DNA of 64,000 bases from Corynespora cassiicola (taxonomy: Eukaryota; Ascomycota; Dothideomycetes; Pleosporales; Corynesporascaceae), in contig JAEUWY010000005.1 of the NCBI GenBank assembly GCA_022059125.1, positions 3,534,001-3,598,000 on the forward strand. Direction: 5' to 3'. Shown piece after piece: positions 48,579 through 59,653 of the stretch. The notes under the pieces are model-generated. The model was not told the origin of the DNA and ran no database searches. It was given only the letters and a program-made list of their open reading frames with translations. The translations under genes were made by a program, and so were the position numbers. The number at the start of each line of letters is the position of its first letter. Position 1 is the stretch's first letter.

Positions 48579-50281
48579 CTACATACACAATCTCCCTAAA
48601 GCTCCCCAGCTCCCCAGCACCGCCGTGATGCCGGTAAACACAATGATCCTCCCAAATTCGCCCTCGAATCCCCACTCCACCGCACCTCTGCTCCTTCGCG
48701 CCCAACCTTCCCCCGCCATCAACTCGACACTCAGGGGCCCCGAAACCACGTTGCCAATGCCCCTTCCGCCGGCCAGCAGCCCAAATACAAATCCAGTGTC
48801 TAAGGCAGGAGCTTGACCCTTGAGCTCCGTCAAAATGCCGCTCCACGTAGAGCTAAAACCGCCCGCGAAGAATCCATAGGTGATTGCAAACACAGCCAAC
48901 AGGGCGACATTGCCCGAGAAGCCCCAGAAGAGAAAAACAGCGGCCGCACTGCCGACAGAGGAGACGAGAATGACGGTGGTTACGCGCATGTGATCGCCTA
49001 GGCTGCCTATGACAATGCCGCCGGGGATGGACGTGGCGTTGATGAGAGCCAATAGTAGCGTTGCCATGGTCGTTGATAGCCGCAGGTGCCGTACCGCGTA
49101 CGAAGACATGTACGCGTAGGGGAGAAAGTAGCCCAGTGACTGCAGGATGTTGCCTACTTGCAGCATCCAGAATGAGGGAAGCGCCAGAAAAGACGTGTTG
49201 ATGCGGCGGGTGCGCGCTGAGAGGGACAGGGGGATGCGGGGCCTCAGAAAGTAGAGCAATGGTGCTGAGAGGCATACCTGGAGCTTTCTTAGCGTTTTCT
49301 CAGTCTTACGCGTCGATCCTTCATGGGATGACAAAGGGTACGGGCATGCCTACGGTCACCACGCTCCAAGCTCTCAGTGTGCTCGAGGGCCCGTACCGCC
49401 GCAAGCTGGCCTCCATGGCGAAGGGAAGCCCCACGCCCGTGACCGATTTACCCGCCCACATTATGCCGTACGCCAGCCCCTTGCGTCGGACGAACCACTC
49501 ATCCAAGTACAGTGTCGTTGGTGTGAAGAGAAGACCTCCGCCCAGCGCGCAGACGACGCCCTGCGTCACAATTAGGTGCCAAACTTGTGTCGCGAAACTA
49601 GAGATTAGAAATCCCAGTGCAGTGAAAACGAGGCCGATTGGACCAAACCAAGGGCGCAGACGGGGCCAACGGGTCAAGATGGCAAAGGTGAATGGCGAGG
49701 AGAGATACATGATGCCCTAGGTAAGTCAATTTGGTCAGAGTCAAGCTCTACGCAATCATGTCAATCGCCCAGGTAAACCCAGCCAGTTTAAAAGCAGACG
49801 GGAAAAAAAGTTTGGCTTTTGCGGCGAAGAACAATTCTTTACCAGTCGCCATGCAGCTGTCTCCCTAATGGTGAAGGCGGCTAATCTTAGACGGTCCACT
49901 CAAAGAAAGCATAGCAGCGTACAGTAATGGTCGTACCAACCACGGCTACGTTCGACACGTCGCCTCCAAGGTCTTCTGGATGGCTCGAGTAGTATTCTTG
50001 GAACACGCCGAACGCCAGAGGAAAACCTGTAGCACGGTAAGCGACCCATCAACTGACTACACGGGCTAGATCCATATACCCCAGACGGGAGCTTGGATCA
50101 GAGAGCACCCGGCGAGAACGAGCCAGGCGGCCTTGCCCGTGTCGGTCGGAGGCAACGGCGTCTGCTCGATCTCGGTCGACTGTGCCTCGTGGCTGTTCGG
50201 GATGGACACTCGCCCCGAGGACGGGGCACTATGAAGCTCAATGTCCTGCTGTTGTTCTCGTTGAACCTGTGCCATTTCCAA
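48579..50281 (-). CDS. MFS transporter, monocarboxylate-permease type
   Basis: Proposed exons are 50281-50080, 50026-49923, 49716-49354 and 49277-48579, giving 455 residues. The N-terminus is polar (QREQQQDIELHS), then TGKAAWLVLAGCSLIQAPVWGFPLAFGVFQEYYSSHP forms helix 1 and the following loop of the fungal MCT-like family. VVGTTITGIMYLSSPF (helix 2), ALGGGLLFTPTTLYLDEWFVRRKGLAYGI (motif around helix 5) and a second half beginning after the TRRINTSFLALPSFWMLQVGN loop follow. Hydrophobic segments fit about twelve helices. It probably exports or imports a small acid or related metabolite by proton coupling. The exact boundary of the third intron (49278-49353) is least certain. It is divergent from the cupin gene across 660 nt. 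Confidence 0.85.
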
Positions 50282-50941
50282 TTTGCTCCAGTGTAATGCC
50301 GAATCCAGCTACCTTTTCTCGGGACACTTTTCTGTCAAACGCATCAATGTCGCTCAAGTGATGAGCAGAATGGTTTAACCGATGTGTGTAAAAGTGAACT
50401 GGACAGATTCTGAATTCTCCTCATCTGCCGATTTATAATAAACGCAGCTTACCAGCGATCGGCCATCGTGTTGACATCCTACGCCCTTTCTGTTGGTTGG
50501 TGCATGCACGTCGACGCGGGGAAGCCAGTCTTCCCGACGGGAAACGTTGACGCTGCAGTAGTATCGATGGGTTAGACGACCTAAAAAGCCGTTTCATATG
50601 TTTATACGGACGAGAAAATCTAAAGTGGCCATTCATTTATTAGTCTCCCACGATCGAGTATCTATGGTCTGAGGATTCGCAGAAATGTGCGTCGATCTCG
50701 GACAATGGAAGCCAAAAGCAACTCCCCCGCTACCCGCCTTCGGCTCCACGCTCGTTGGTCGCACGCTGTGCGACCCTGATTAGATATAAAACTCGCTCGC
50801 AATGAAACGGGGACCGAAGCGCCATCATTTATATTGCGAGTCAGCTTCCCATCAATCCATCGTCTTACACGCATCACAGTGCACTTTGTCGGGAGCAGCA
50901 CCACAGAGACTACATAGAAACAACCAGCTCGGGGTCTCACA
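50282..50941. other. shared divergent promoter of MFS and cupin genes
   Basis: 660 nt between two divergent start codons. A TATA-like gatataaaac on the plus strand at about 50,782 lies 160 nt before the cupin ATG, and tttataataaac at about 50,431 is A/T-rich. No gene inside. Confidence 0.5.
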
Positions 50942-51490
50942 ATGGCACACATCGGTGCCCTCCCAAAAATCCACCGATATGTAACGACGCACGACGACAA
51001 GGGCAAGGCCGTCTTCAGCGACAAGTTCGACGAAGAGAGCAAAATGAAGGCCAACGATGACGGCATCGCCTTCGCGCTCAGCTACACGACCAAGGGCTTT
51101 CCCGTCAGCATGGACAACGACCAGGACCTGGGCGTGTACGAGCGCTACCTCGAAGATGCACCGGGCCTGGTCGTCTCGGGCGGCACGGTCCTGCGCCATG
51201 TTGACATTCCGCCCAACACGGCCTGCACCATGCACCGCACCGTGAGCCTGGACTACGGGGCGGTCCTCGAGGGCGAGGTCGAGTTGCTCCTGGACAGCGG
51301 GGAGAAGCGCATCATGAAGAGGGGAGACGTGGCGATTCAGCGGGGGACCATGCACCAGTGGATCAACAACAGCTCGACGGAGTGGACGCGGATGCTGTTT
51401 GTGCTGCAGGAGAGCGCGCCGCTGAAGGTTGCCGGCGAGACGTTTGGCGAGGACCTGGCCGGCATGGCTGGCGTGAGGTCATCGGACTAG
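50942..51490 (+). CDS. cupin-fold protein
   Basis: A single exon encodes 182 residues. The C-terminal half carries a single cupin barrel. TVLRHVDIPPNTACTMHRTVSLDYGAVLEGEVELLLDSGEKR contains the first motif, with His in MHRT and Glu/Gly later in VLEGEVEL. RGDVAIQRGTMHQWINNSS holds the second motif, with a conserved Gly-Asp and a His. The first half (ALPKIHRYVTTHDDKGKAVF) is characteristic of a fungal cupin group often found near oxygenases or transporters. The metal-binding His residues are present, so it could be an enzyme (dioxygenase, isomerase, cyclase helper) or a small-molecule binder. The reaction cannot be read from sequence. It is divergent with the MFS transporter. Confidence 0.85.
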   Translation: MAHIGALPKIHRYVTTHDDKGKAVFSDKFDEESKMKANDDGIAFALSYTTKGFPVSMDNDQDLGVYERYLEDAPGLVVSGGTVLRHVDIPPNTACTMHRTVSLDYGAVLEGEVELLLDSGEKRIMKRGDVAIQRGTMHQWINNSSTEWTRMLFVLQESAPLKVAGETFGEDLAGMAGVRSSD

Positions 51491-52013
51491 TAGACATTGA
51501 TAGATGAAATCAAGGCACGATGCATGGATATTCTCTTTCACCTCGTCTTCTTCTTTTCCTCGTGAATGTGGACGTTATCCGTGCATGGCGGGCGCAGGGC
51601 AGATGATGGTGGAAAGGGTCGGGTTGGGCCCTCGCCAAGCCCCCACTAGCTAATCTGGACCTGTCAAGCCCACTTCCACCTCCACTGCATCCCACGCCTA
51701 GTGCTTGAATATCCAAAATAGAGCCCGCTGCCCTCTGCCATCCCGCCGCGGGCAATCTAGCGAGCTGTGCACCAGGCATCTATCTGTGGCGCCCGAGCAT
51801 TGCATAGTTGATATTCGGCAGCCTGTTCCGGAAGCCGAGCCTGCAGAACAATAGCAACGGCCAACGTCGCCTGTGGCGGGCAAAGGGAAAAGACGAGGAA
51901 GAGAGGGCAAAAGAACAAGGGAAAGCCCATTGTTCCAACAGCCGCGTGCCCGAGTGCCTTTGACCACGACTGGTCGTACTACTAGTAGGCACGAAGGGGT
52001 GCGATTGCAGAAG
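51491..52013. other. intergenic region between cupin and farnesyltransferase genes
   Basis: 523 nt. An ATG at 51,873 is in frame with the farnesyltransferase gene and would add 47 basic residues. It is treated here as 5' leader. No separate gene. Confidence 0.45.
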
Positions 52014-53615
52014 ATGGCGTCCAACTCGCAGCCGCCTCCTGCCTCACGCCTCGAGGAGCTTCTGTCCAAGAGCCGCATCCAAGAGCTATCTGATTCCGGA
52101 GTCGACGACGACGACGGCGAGTACGAAGACATGGGCATCGCTTCGCCAGAGGAGCAAGCAAACATTGCGTACGTCAAGAGCGTCACGTCACCCCTCCGAG
52201 ACCAACTCGAGACCGACACCTCTGAGGCCCAGGATGAGACCTTGGAGGCCGTGCTCCCCTTCCTCGAGGGGAATCCCAACGATTTCCCCCTGAATCCTTT
52301 CGGTCTGCCCCAACTCCATCGAGAGAAGCATGTTGCTTTCCTCAAGAATACGTTGGGGGATTATCCGCCAGGTTTTGCTGCCATGGATGCTGCACGCCCC
52401 TGGTTGGTGTACTGGAGCCTGCAAGGGCTGACTGCCCTAGGTCATGACATATCAGAATTTCGAGACAGGTATATCCCACCTGAGCCTTTGCTTCGGCTCA
52501 TTACTTCTGCCTACCCCTCTTGTTTTCCCCTTGATCTGTGTTTGTAATCCAGGTACAAGGGAGGTGGACACGGATAAGCCACTACTATTCCCATCAGTCC
52601 TCGACTCTGACCTTGCTGCAGGGTAGTACACACCTTCTCCCTTTGTCAACACCCTCGCGGTGGATTTGGCGGCGGCTACGGCCAGATGCCTCACCTCGCA
52701 GCAACATATGCGGCCACGCTGTCGCTCGCCATGGTGGGCGGGCACGAGGCGTACGAGTGCGTGGACCGCAAGGCCATGTGGCACTTCCTGGGCCAGATCA
52801 AGCAGGCAGACGGAGGCTTCACCATGGCCGTGGGCGGCGAGGAAGACATCCGCGGCGCCTTTTGCGCCCTCGTGGCCCTCTCGCTACTCAATATACCGCT
52901 CGAGCTCCCCCCAGACGCACCGGCGCGCCAGCACGGCTTGACCAACTTCCTGGACGGGCTCGGAGACTGGGTCTCGAGGTGCCAGACGTACGAGGGCGGC
53001 ATCTCTGCGGCGCCGGGCAACGAGGCCCACGGCGCCTACGCCTTCTGCGGCCTCGGCTGTCTGTCCATCATGGGGCCGCCGGACCAGACGCTCAACGCGC
53101 ACCTGGACCTGGACCGCCTCGTACACTGGCTCTCGTCTCGTCAGTGCGCACCCGAGGGAGGCTACTGCGGCCGCACCAACAAGCTCGTCGACGGCTGCTA
53201 CTCTCACTGGGTCGGGAGCTGCTGGTCCATTGTCGAGGCTGCAGCCGCCGCTGGCGATGACACCCCCAAGGGCTTGAGCAACCGTGGCGCCCTCGCTCGC
53301 TACATTCTCGCCGCCGCCCAGTTCAAAAAGGGCGGGCTCGTGGATAAGCCCGGCAAGCGGCCCGACGGCTACCACACGTGCTACAACCTCGCCGGCCTGA
53401 GCGCCGTCCAGCACCGCAACGTGTACGACGGCCGGGGCGGCGTCGATGGCGACCTGGGCGCGCCGTACCGCTGGAGGGCCGAGGGCGAGTATGCGGGCGA
53501 GGGCGTCGTGTGGGGGGAGGGGGATGTTGTGGGCAAGGTGCACCCCGTGTTTGCGATACCGTATGGGGCAGCAGAGGAGTGTCGGAGGTATTTTGAGGCC
53601 AAGAAAGGGTTTTGA
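52014..53615 (+). CDS. ram1: protein farnesyltransferase beta subunit
   Basis: Proposed exons are 52014-52468 and 52622-53615 (intron 153 nt), giving 482 residues. After an acidic N-terminus, HREKHVAFLKNTLGDYPPGFAAMDAARPWLVYWSL begins the alpha-alpha barrel. GGFGGGYGQMPHLAATYAA, GGISAAPGNEAHGAYAFC and GGYCGRTNKLVDGCYSHWVG are the repeated prenyltransferase motifs. Zinc ligands are visible as Asp342 and Cys344 (DGC) and His403 (DGYHTCYNL). The length and the YHTCYNLAGLS context fit farnesyl- rather than geranylgeranyltransferase I. With the alpha subunit it attaches farnesyl to CaaX proteins such as Ras and mating pheromone. The ATG at 51,873 upstream is in frame, but the added residues look like leader. 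Confidence 0.94.
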
Positions 53616-54641
53616 GGTTTAGCGTGGGAGAGAGGGGGAAGAGGGATTGGAGTGTTGGTATTATTTTATTTTCTTACCTGGGTACGGTTGTAGCGAGGTA
53701 GTAGCAGTAGTAGTAGTCGATATCGTGAATGCTAATGTCTCCATTCTTCCCCCCCCACCACAATTTCTATGTGTTGGTACTAGATGCTTGTTTTCAGATA
53801 CAAACTCGAAAAGAAAAAATGGCTGAATTTGGGATCAGCTTTGTTGGTGACCTTTCACTCGCAATGACTAGTTAGGCCTTCTGATCCAGTTTTCTTGAGC
53901 CCAATCGCATCATTATGGCTCCAGCCCTACAGTATCACAAGGCCATGTACATTGCGATGGGCTTGGTATCCCTTCACGCCAGCTTCTGTGCCGTTGTCAA
54001 AAGTCACATCATCAACAACAACAACAATAGAAAAGGTCTCGGGGGACGGTGGCAGAGCTGCTGGCAAGAACAAGGGCAGGTGGTCCTCGAGGAGAGCCAA
54101 AAAAAAAACTCAAGTCTGGCTGCTCCTCTCCGGCATCATTTTTGTCCGGAAGAGCTGCCCGACAGTCCAACTCCAATCCATCTTCTCGAAAAGGACCTTG
54201 ACAATTGTACACGCGTACGTACGTACGGGTGGTGCACGTGGGAAGCGGACGAACGAGCAAGCAAGCAAGCAAGCAAGCAGGCAAGCAGGCAGGCAAACAG
54301 GGACATGCACAACAGCATAAGCCCATCCCAACCAAAGAGTTTGAAATTCCAGCATTCTCACTCTACTCGAGTACGAGCTACAAACTGCAAACTACCGAAC
54401 CGACCCCGGCCAAGTCTCGAGATTTTTGTAAAAAAAAAAAAAGTTTTTTCTTTCTTTTTTGGTTTCTCGCTTTTCTTTGGATGTTTTCCCTTTTTGCTCT
54501 GCCTTGCAGTGCCGTGCAGTGCCGTCTCTCCTCCCCAAACCGAGCAAAAGATGAGAAAGAGACAGCCAAATACACACACACTTCAGCGCAGAAAAAAAAA
54601 AGGGAAACAAAGTCCAAAAAGAGGAGAAAAAAAGGAATTCA
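53616..54641. other. 1 kb convergent intergenic region
   Basis: 3' sides of farnesyltransferase (+) and Dabb (-) genes. It contains a GCAA/GGCA array (54,256-54,296) and T/A homopolymer runs (54,428-54,440 and about 54,590). No gene supported. Confidence 0.45.
54256..54296. repeat. (GCAA)n / (GGCA)n compound microsatellite
   Basis: About six GCAA copies merge into GGCA copies. Third occurrence of this family in the window. Confidence 0.9.
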
Positions 54642-55970
54642 TCAGTGCGCGGCATCCATGTACAGCATAATGGGCTGCTCGGTGACCTTGCTGCGGAGCA
54701 GGGTCTTGATGTCGGCGTGGGCGGCGCACTCCGAGTCGAAAAAGTCCATGTCAGCCTTGGACTCGAAGACGGTGCGTGCCGTGACGGTGATGCCCTGGCT
54801 GCGCGGGTCGTCGTGGTTGGGGAGCGCCGATGCGAACTCGATGTATGGCTTTCCGTCCTGTTTTGGGGGGGAGGGTGGTCAGCAGGGCGGCAGGAGGAAT
54901 GTGTGTGTGTGTATGTGTGTGTGTGTGCGAGGGTAAGCAGAGGCAGGGGATAGGATAGGTGGTGATGAGGATGGTGAGCAGAGAGTCAAAAAAATAAATA
55001 AGAACAAGGTGAGGGAGAGGTCAATGGCTGTGCTGTGTGGTTGGGTAGGCGTCGTGTAAGCGGGATTGAGGGTTGGTAGAGGGTTCTTGGTTCCCATGTC
55101 GGCGACGGTCGCTGCTGATGTTGATGCTGATGCTGACTCTCGTGGCGCGCCTGTGCATTGTGTACATGTATGTGCAGGCGACATCGTCTTCATCTCTCCC
55201 TCCTTCTCTACTACTGACCGAGGTGGAGCGCTGGCAATGTAGCAAGGCAAGGGAGGGAAGGGGAGGGGGAACAGGCTTGCGCCCTGAACACGCTCCCTCA
55301 GTCCCGTCCCCTTCCCTCCTCCCCCGTCCGAGCGAGCACCCGATCTCATCTGAGGTCGGAGGCAATCGTCCGTGCTGGGCGCTGGGAAAGTGGAGAAGGG
55401 GGGTGGGGATTGGAAGGAGGTGAGGACCATCCTGCGAACGCAGCGTCTAACCAACGCACAAGAGTACGCGCGCACGCACGCACGCACGTACAGATAGGCT
55501 ACTGTACCCATCTTGCGCATGTACGTCCGTGGTTGACTCGAGGTTCGGGGCTATTTTCAGAAGGTCGATGGTCTGTTCCCCCCCCCCGTAGATGATGTGT
55601 CGACGTTTGAGCTAAGCACAAGACATGCGGTGGCGGCACGTAGGCGAGTTTCGTCGGCTAGACGTCGTGACTGGATGCTGGGCCCTGCATAGGTACTGTA
55701 CTGTACATGGCGGGCCCCGCGGGAGCGTGCGGACGAGCATGTCGCTCGATGCGGAGGGTTGCACAAGGCAAGGTGGTGCGGTGCGGTGCGGTACGAAGCG
55801 GTGCGGGCGGGCGTGGGTGCGTGCGTATATGGACTATCGATTGCAATGGGACGATCAAGTCGACTTACCTTCAGTGCATCTTGACTCAAGGTCGAGTATT
55901 TTTGGACGGCCTCCTTGACGTGAGCGGGGTCAGGGATCTTGAAGAGGGTCAAGCGAAGGATCTTTGGCAT
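54642..55970 (-). CDS. stress-responsive A/B-barrel (Dabb) domain protein with a 1 kb intron
   Basis: Proposed exons are 55970-55869 and 54857-54642, giving 105 residues. The intron is 1,011 nt, by far the longest in this window. Exon 1 encodes MPKILRLTLFKIPDPAHVKEA, ending SQDALK. Exon 2 continues DGKPYIEFASALPNHDDPRSQGITVTARTVFES and ends IMLYMDAAH. The joined protein matches the dimeric Dabb fold, with the conserved D-D-P-R-S-Q-G segment and the H in CAAHADIK. Such proteins are small cytosolic factors, sometimes enzymes acting on polyketide-like or other small molecules. The function here is unknown. Donor GTAAGTCG and acceptor before GACGGAAAG are clear and phase 0. Confidence 0.85.
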
Positions 55971-56692
55971 ATTGGAGGCGGGTGGTTGTGCACGCTTGGC
56001 GGAGGCGGGTTATGCAAATAGAGGGAGGGCAGTAGAGTGAGTAAGTAGGGTATGAGGGGCTGGCAGCAGAGGATGCAGAGGATGCACACGGGGCGCGAGT
56101 ATTATACTGGCGTGCGAGGAAAAAGCATCTGAAGCTTGTTTCGGGACTCGCACTCGAGTGGAGAGCGGCTCTCCAAGGGCGAAGCCGACTGGCAATGCTG
56201 AGAGACAGCTTCGGTTCCCCTACGAGTGGCCTGGATGAAGGTCCTCGGGGGGACAGTCGCGGGCACAAGGACGCAGCCCATGGTGGAGTCTTGCTGGGCT
56301 GCTGCTCGGAGGCCGATGGCCTCTGGACAGAAGCCGTCCCGTGTTGCACGGGACGATGGGATGCGTACAGGGCGAGCAAAGGTTCGTAATTCGCTCGCGG
56401 CGACTGGACGACAGAGGGCAGCTGGTCGAGACGGAGAAGGGCTCGGCCCCAACCCTGGCCCGCACCACTGGCAGCACGTCTGACAAGGCTGGACAGGACT
56501 GGACAGGAGGAGTGTGGTGAGGAGCCGTCGTGGTTGGAGAGAGGGCGACGATGAACGGGTGGGTCGTGGCTGGAAGCAGGCCGATTCGAAGACGACGACT
56601 ACGATGGAGCAGCAGCAGGGCAGAGGCCGCGGGCAGAGGGCATGGTTGACATTGTGCTCTTGCACCACGCTCCGCTTCCCACCCGTCTACGC

Positions 56693-56734
56693 CGACTGTC
56701 GACTGTCGACTATCCACTATCCACTGTCCACTGT
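56693..56734. repeat. heptamer array (CGACTGT/CCACTAT)6
   Basis: Six tandem 7-mers with two variable sites (CGACTGT, CGACTAT, CCACTAT, CCACTGT). Confidence 0.85.
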
Positions 56735-56995
56735 CTACCACAGACGCCGTCTGCGTCTGCTGCCGGCGGAGAGGGGCAGACGACGCGCACCCGCCCCGCG
56801 GCTCACCGCCATTCCCGGCGCCGACGACGACCAGATAGCAGCTGCAGACGGGGCAGATGGGGCAGACGGGGCAGACGGTGCAGACAGTGCAGACTGAGAG
56901 CCGTAGTGGCTGGTGTCGCCATGCCATGGCCCGCTGGACTCGACCTCCGCTGCCTTCCTCATCCAAGCCCTTGGACCGGCGCCAGGCGAGGCGGG

Positions 56996-57025
56996 TCCTG
57001 TCCTGTCCTGTCCTGTCCTGTCCTG
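56996..57025. repeat. pentanucleotide array (TCCTG)6
   Basis: Six perfect tandem TCCTG copies. Confidence 0.9.
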
Positions 57026-57616
57026 CCCTCGCCCCCTCCCGTTGTCATGCCTTGGACGCATCTCTCTGGCGCAATCCTTGGAAGCCTCGCCCACGCTCGC
57101 TGTCGCCATCGCCGTCGCCATCGCCATCGCCGTCGCCTCAGGCACCCCTCCCCCTCCCACTCCCCCCAGGCACGCCCGCCGCCCGCCGCCCGCTGCCCGC
57201 CAAGCATGACGCCTCCGACTGCCCACCACCACGTCCCATCTCCCACCACCCGACGGTGCAATGCAGCAGCAGGACAGCAGGACAGCAGCCCAGCAGCCCA
57301 GCAGCCCAGCAACGCAGCCGGCGGCCAGGCGTCTCCGCACGCATGCCTTGCGCACAGCTAGCAGCCGTTGGTCCTCGCCTGTTTGGGCGTTTGGCGCAGC
57401 TGGCTCGACCGACAGAGCATCAAGCGTCTGCCAACTCACCACGCATGTGCACGGTCGCCGACGCCCGTCCGGGGTTCGTCGCAGCTCTCGCGCCCTCGCG
57501 GCCCTCGCGGCCCTCGCGGCCCTGACGGCCATGCAAAGCCCGCTCTCGATTCCAGCAATCAGTGCCCTCCCTCCTCGCTGCATGCTCTGCCCTGCCGCGC
57601 CCTCGCGGTAGACGGT

Positions 57617-57637
57617 CGACTGTCGACTGTCGACTGT
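57617..57637. repeat. heptamer array (CGACTGT)3
   Basis: Three perfect copies of the same heptamer seen at 56,693. Confidence 0.85.
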
Positions 57638-58864
57638 CGGCATCGGGTAGCGTGTCAAGCTGCCCGCCAGTCGTCTCTGCCCGCACGCGCGACTCCCGCG
57701 CTGCCCTCGCCCAAGTGGAGCCCCCATCACCTGCCGCCGCCGTCCCAGTTTTTTTTTTCCCTTTCTCTTTACACTACTCTACCCTTGGGCGTGCGGCGCC
57801 GGCGCCCTGCCTGGCCTCTGATCCCGTTCACCACCTCTCCGCGTCCAAACACGGCCATGGCTATACAATCCCTCGCCAAGCTCGTGCAATGCCTCCGGTC
57901 CGCGCTTGCACCGTCTGACGTTGCCGTGCTTTGCCCTCCTCCCCCTCACCCCTCCCCCCCCTCGTCGTCAATGGCTGCTGTGCATTAGCGGCCCGCCAGA
58001 TGCTCGACGAGTACGAGCAACATGCTGTCCGCATCAATGCCGCCTTCCTGTCCAGCCGTGCCCCAGCGCCGACTGCTGCCCATGTACTTGCCATCATGCT
58101 TCCGCTTCTGGCCCTGCCATGTGCCGATCCAAACGTCGAGATACAGCCTCGACGAACGGACCACCGCCCAATAATCCCGATCACCAGCCGTTCACGGCGC
58201 TACTACTGCAGCTGCGTGGCGAAATCAAATGATGTGCACATTGGCGAAGACCGGTGAAGCTGTGCCTTTTGGAGTTTGACCTCGCTGCTAGCTAAAATTC
58301 TGGAACCCCAGTTTTCACTGGCCAAAACGCACGCCAACACATCAATATGGGTCTCTCCTACAGAGCCGCAACAAAGCCCGCAGATTATTCATTCCCAGAT
58401 GTCCAATTGCCCTCGGTCCCTGAATGGCGGGCGAACTTGACCAAGGTGCATGTCCTGAGATGCCTGCTGCACCCTCGCCTGCCGCAATAAATTACACTCC
58501 ATCCCACGCTGGAGCCATATGTCCCCCCCCCATCCCCCCCCCATCCACCTTCTGCAGCCCACCCACTCTCCCTTGCTGCCTCTCGCTCTTCGATTGCCAA
58601 ACTCCATTGCCAGGACACCTGTCACTCTGCACACTGCTGCTTGTCAAGCCGCCCACCCCGTCCGCTGTCGTACCGCAGGAGCCACCGATTCCTCTCTGGG
58701 CCTGATATATCGTCGCCACCCAACGAGCGTCTGCCAGTTCATCAGACCTTCGCCTCGGGCTTTCCACCCCCCTCCCCCTTCCCCCTTGACTTCTGCCCTG
58801 CTGGCAGCAAGCCGCGAGACTATACCAGTTACTACTTCCTCTTACACGTCGACGTCCAACCACC

Positions 58865-59653
58865 ATGTTCTACGTCATGTACCTTACAGGTATGGTCTCA
58901 CTTGTCTCATTGCAACCCCGACTCTCTGGCCCCGTTGCCTCGGATTTTTTTTACCAAGTCTACCCAATCCTCCCTCTCCCTGCATCAATTGGTGTCAAAA
59001 GACACTTGGAACGTGCTCCACATCCTTATCCTGTCCACCTGGCACACCGTTTACCATCTTGCCGGGTTCAGGGACTGCCGTCATGACCTTGCCTGGTGGA
59101 CACACACACATCCCTCCCCTAGCTTCGTCTATTCCCACTTCTCCAGTCACTTACCCTCACTATAGGCCTTTGCCAGCGCCGCCACTGGCCAGATCCCCTC
59201 TTCCAGACATTCCGTACTCGTTATGGATACGGATGCACTGTCCGCGTCAACAATAGGGAGTACTCTACCGACGTCGAGTACGAATCGGACGAGCTGGCGA
59301 AGAATGCTGCTGCCACGCGGGCTTACATGATCTGCCGCAACTTCTCAGTCAACGATGGCATGTACCCTGGTCAGCGTGCTGGCCAGGGGGGCGTGGTCCA
59401 GGGACTACCAGTCGCCATTGGCACGGGGAGGAGAAACACCTGCTCGTCCAACGACTACGACAGCAACAGCTCCAGCGGTGGTACTAGCCCTAGAAACAGC
59501 GACTGTGGTCTCGACTCCGAGGCCGTCGGGCGTAGATCTAGCAAATCCTCTGCCACGTCCGCGTCGACCTCCAACTGTTACTGCGGCCGCGGCACCGTGC
59601 GTGCATACGAACGGTGCAACCACTGCCTTCGCGAGGCCGGCTACCGATGCTAG
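58865..59653 (+). CDS. dsRBD-like small protein with cysteine-rich C-terminus
   Basis: Proposed exons are 58865-58889 and 59166-59653 (intron 276 nt), giving 170 residues. The start CACCATG is a good context. The joined N-terminus is MFYVMYLTGLCQRRHWPDPL. The segment FQTFRTRYGYGCTVRVNNREYSTDVEYESDELAKNAAATRAYMIC has the beta-beta-beta-alpha order of a double-stranded-RNA-binding domain, with a K-N-A-A-A helix where dsRBDs have KxAA. A Ser/Asn/Gly-rich linker follows. The last 25 residues hold C-x-C, then C-x2-C and a terminal Cys (CYCG, CNHC, YRC). RNA binding is a hypothesis from fold resemblance only. The first exon is short and its placement rests on one donor/acceptor pair. Confidence 0.6.

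Larger units (their letters stand above)
55971..58864. other. 2.9 kb repeat-rich gene-poor region
   Basis: Very G/C-rich, with heptamer arrays (56,693 and 57,617), a TCCTG pentamer array (56,996) and hexamer-like GCCATC and octamer-like CAGCAGCC stretches. ORFs up to 331 codons overlap on both strands, are low complexity and are not called. A short possible ORF starts in good context at 57,857 but has no recognisable domain. The downstream end probably includes the promoter of the dsRBD-like gene. Confidence 0.45.

Noticed and set aside
56735..57730. Minus-strand ORF of 331 codons
   Set aside because: Contains the pentamer and heptamer repeats in translation, is low complexity, and overlaps several equally long plus-strand ORFs.
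57857..58257. Possible small gene starting GCCATGG at 57,857 with a continuation near 57,990
   Set aside because: The start context is good, but no domain is visible and the junction could not be fixed. It is left as a note only.
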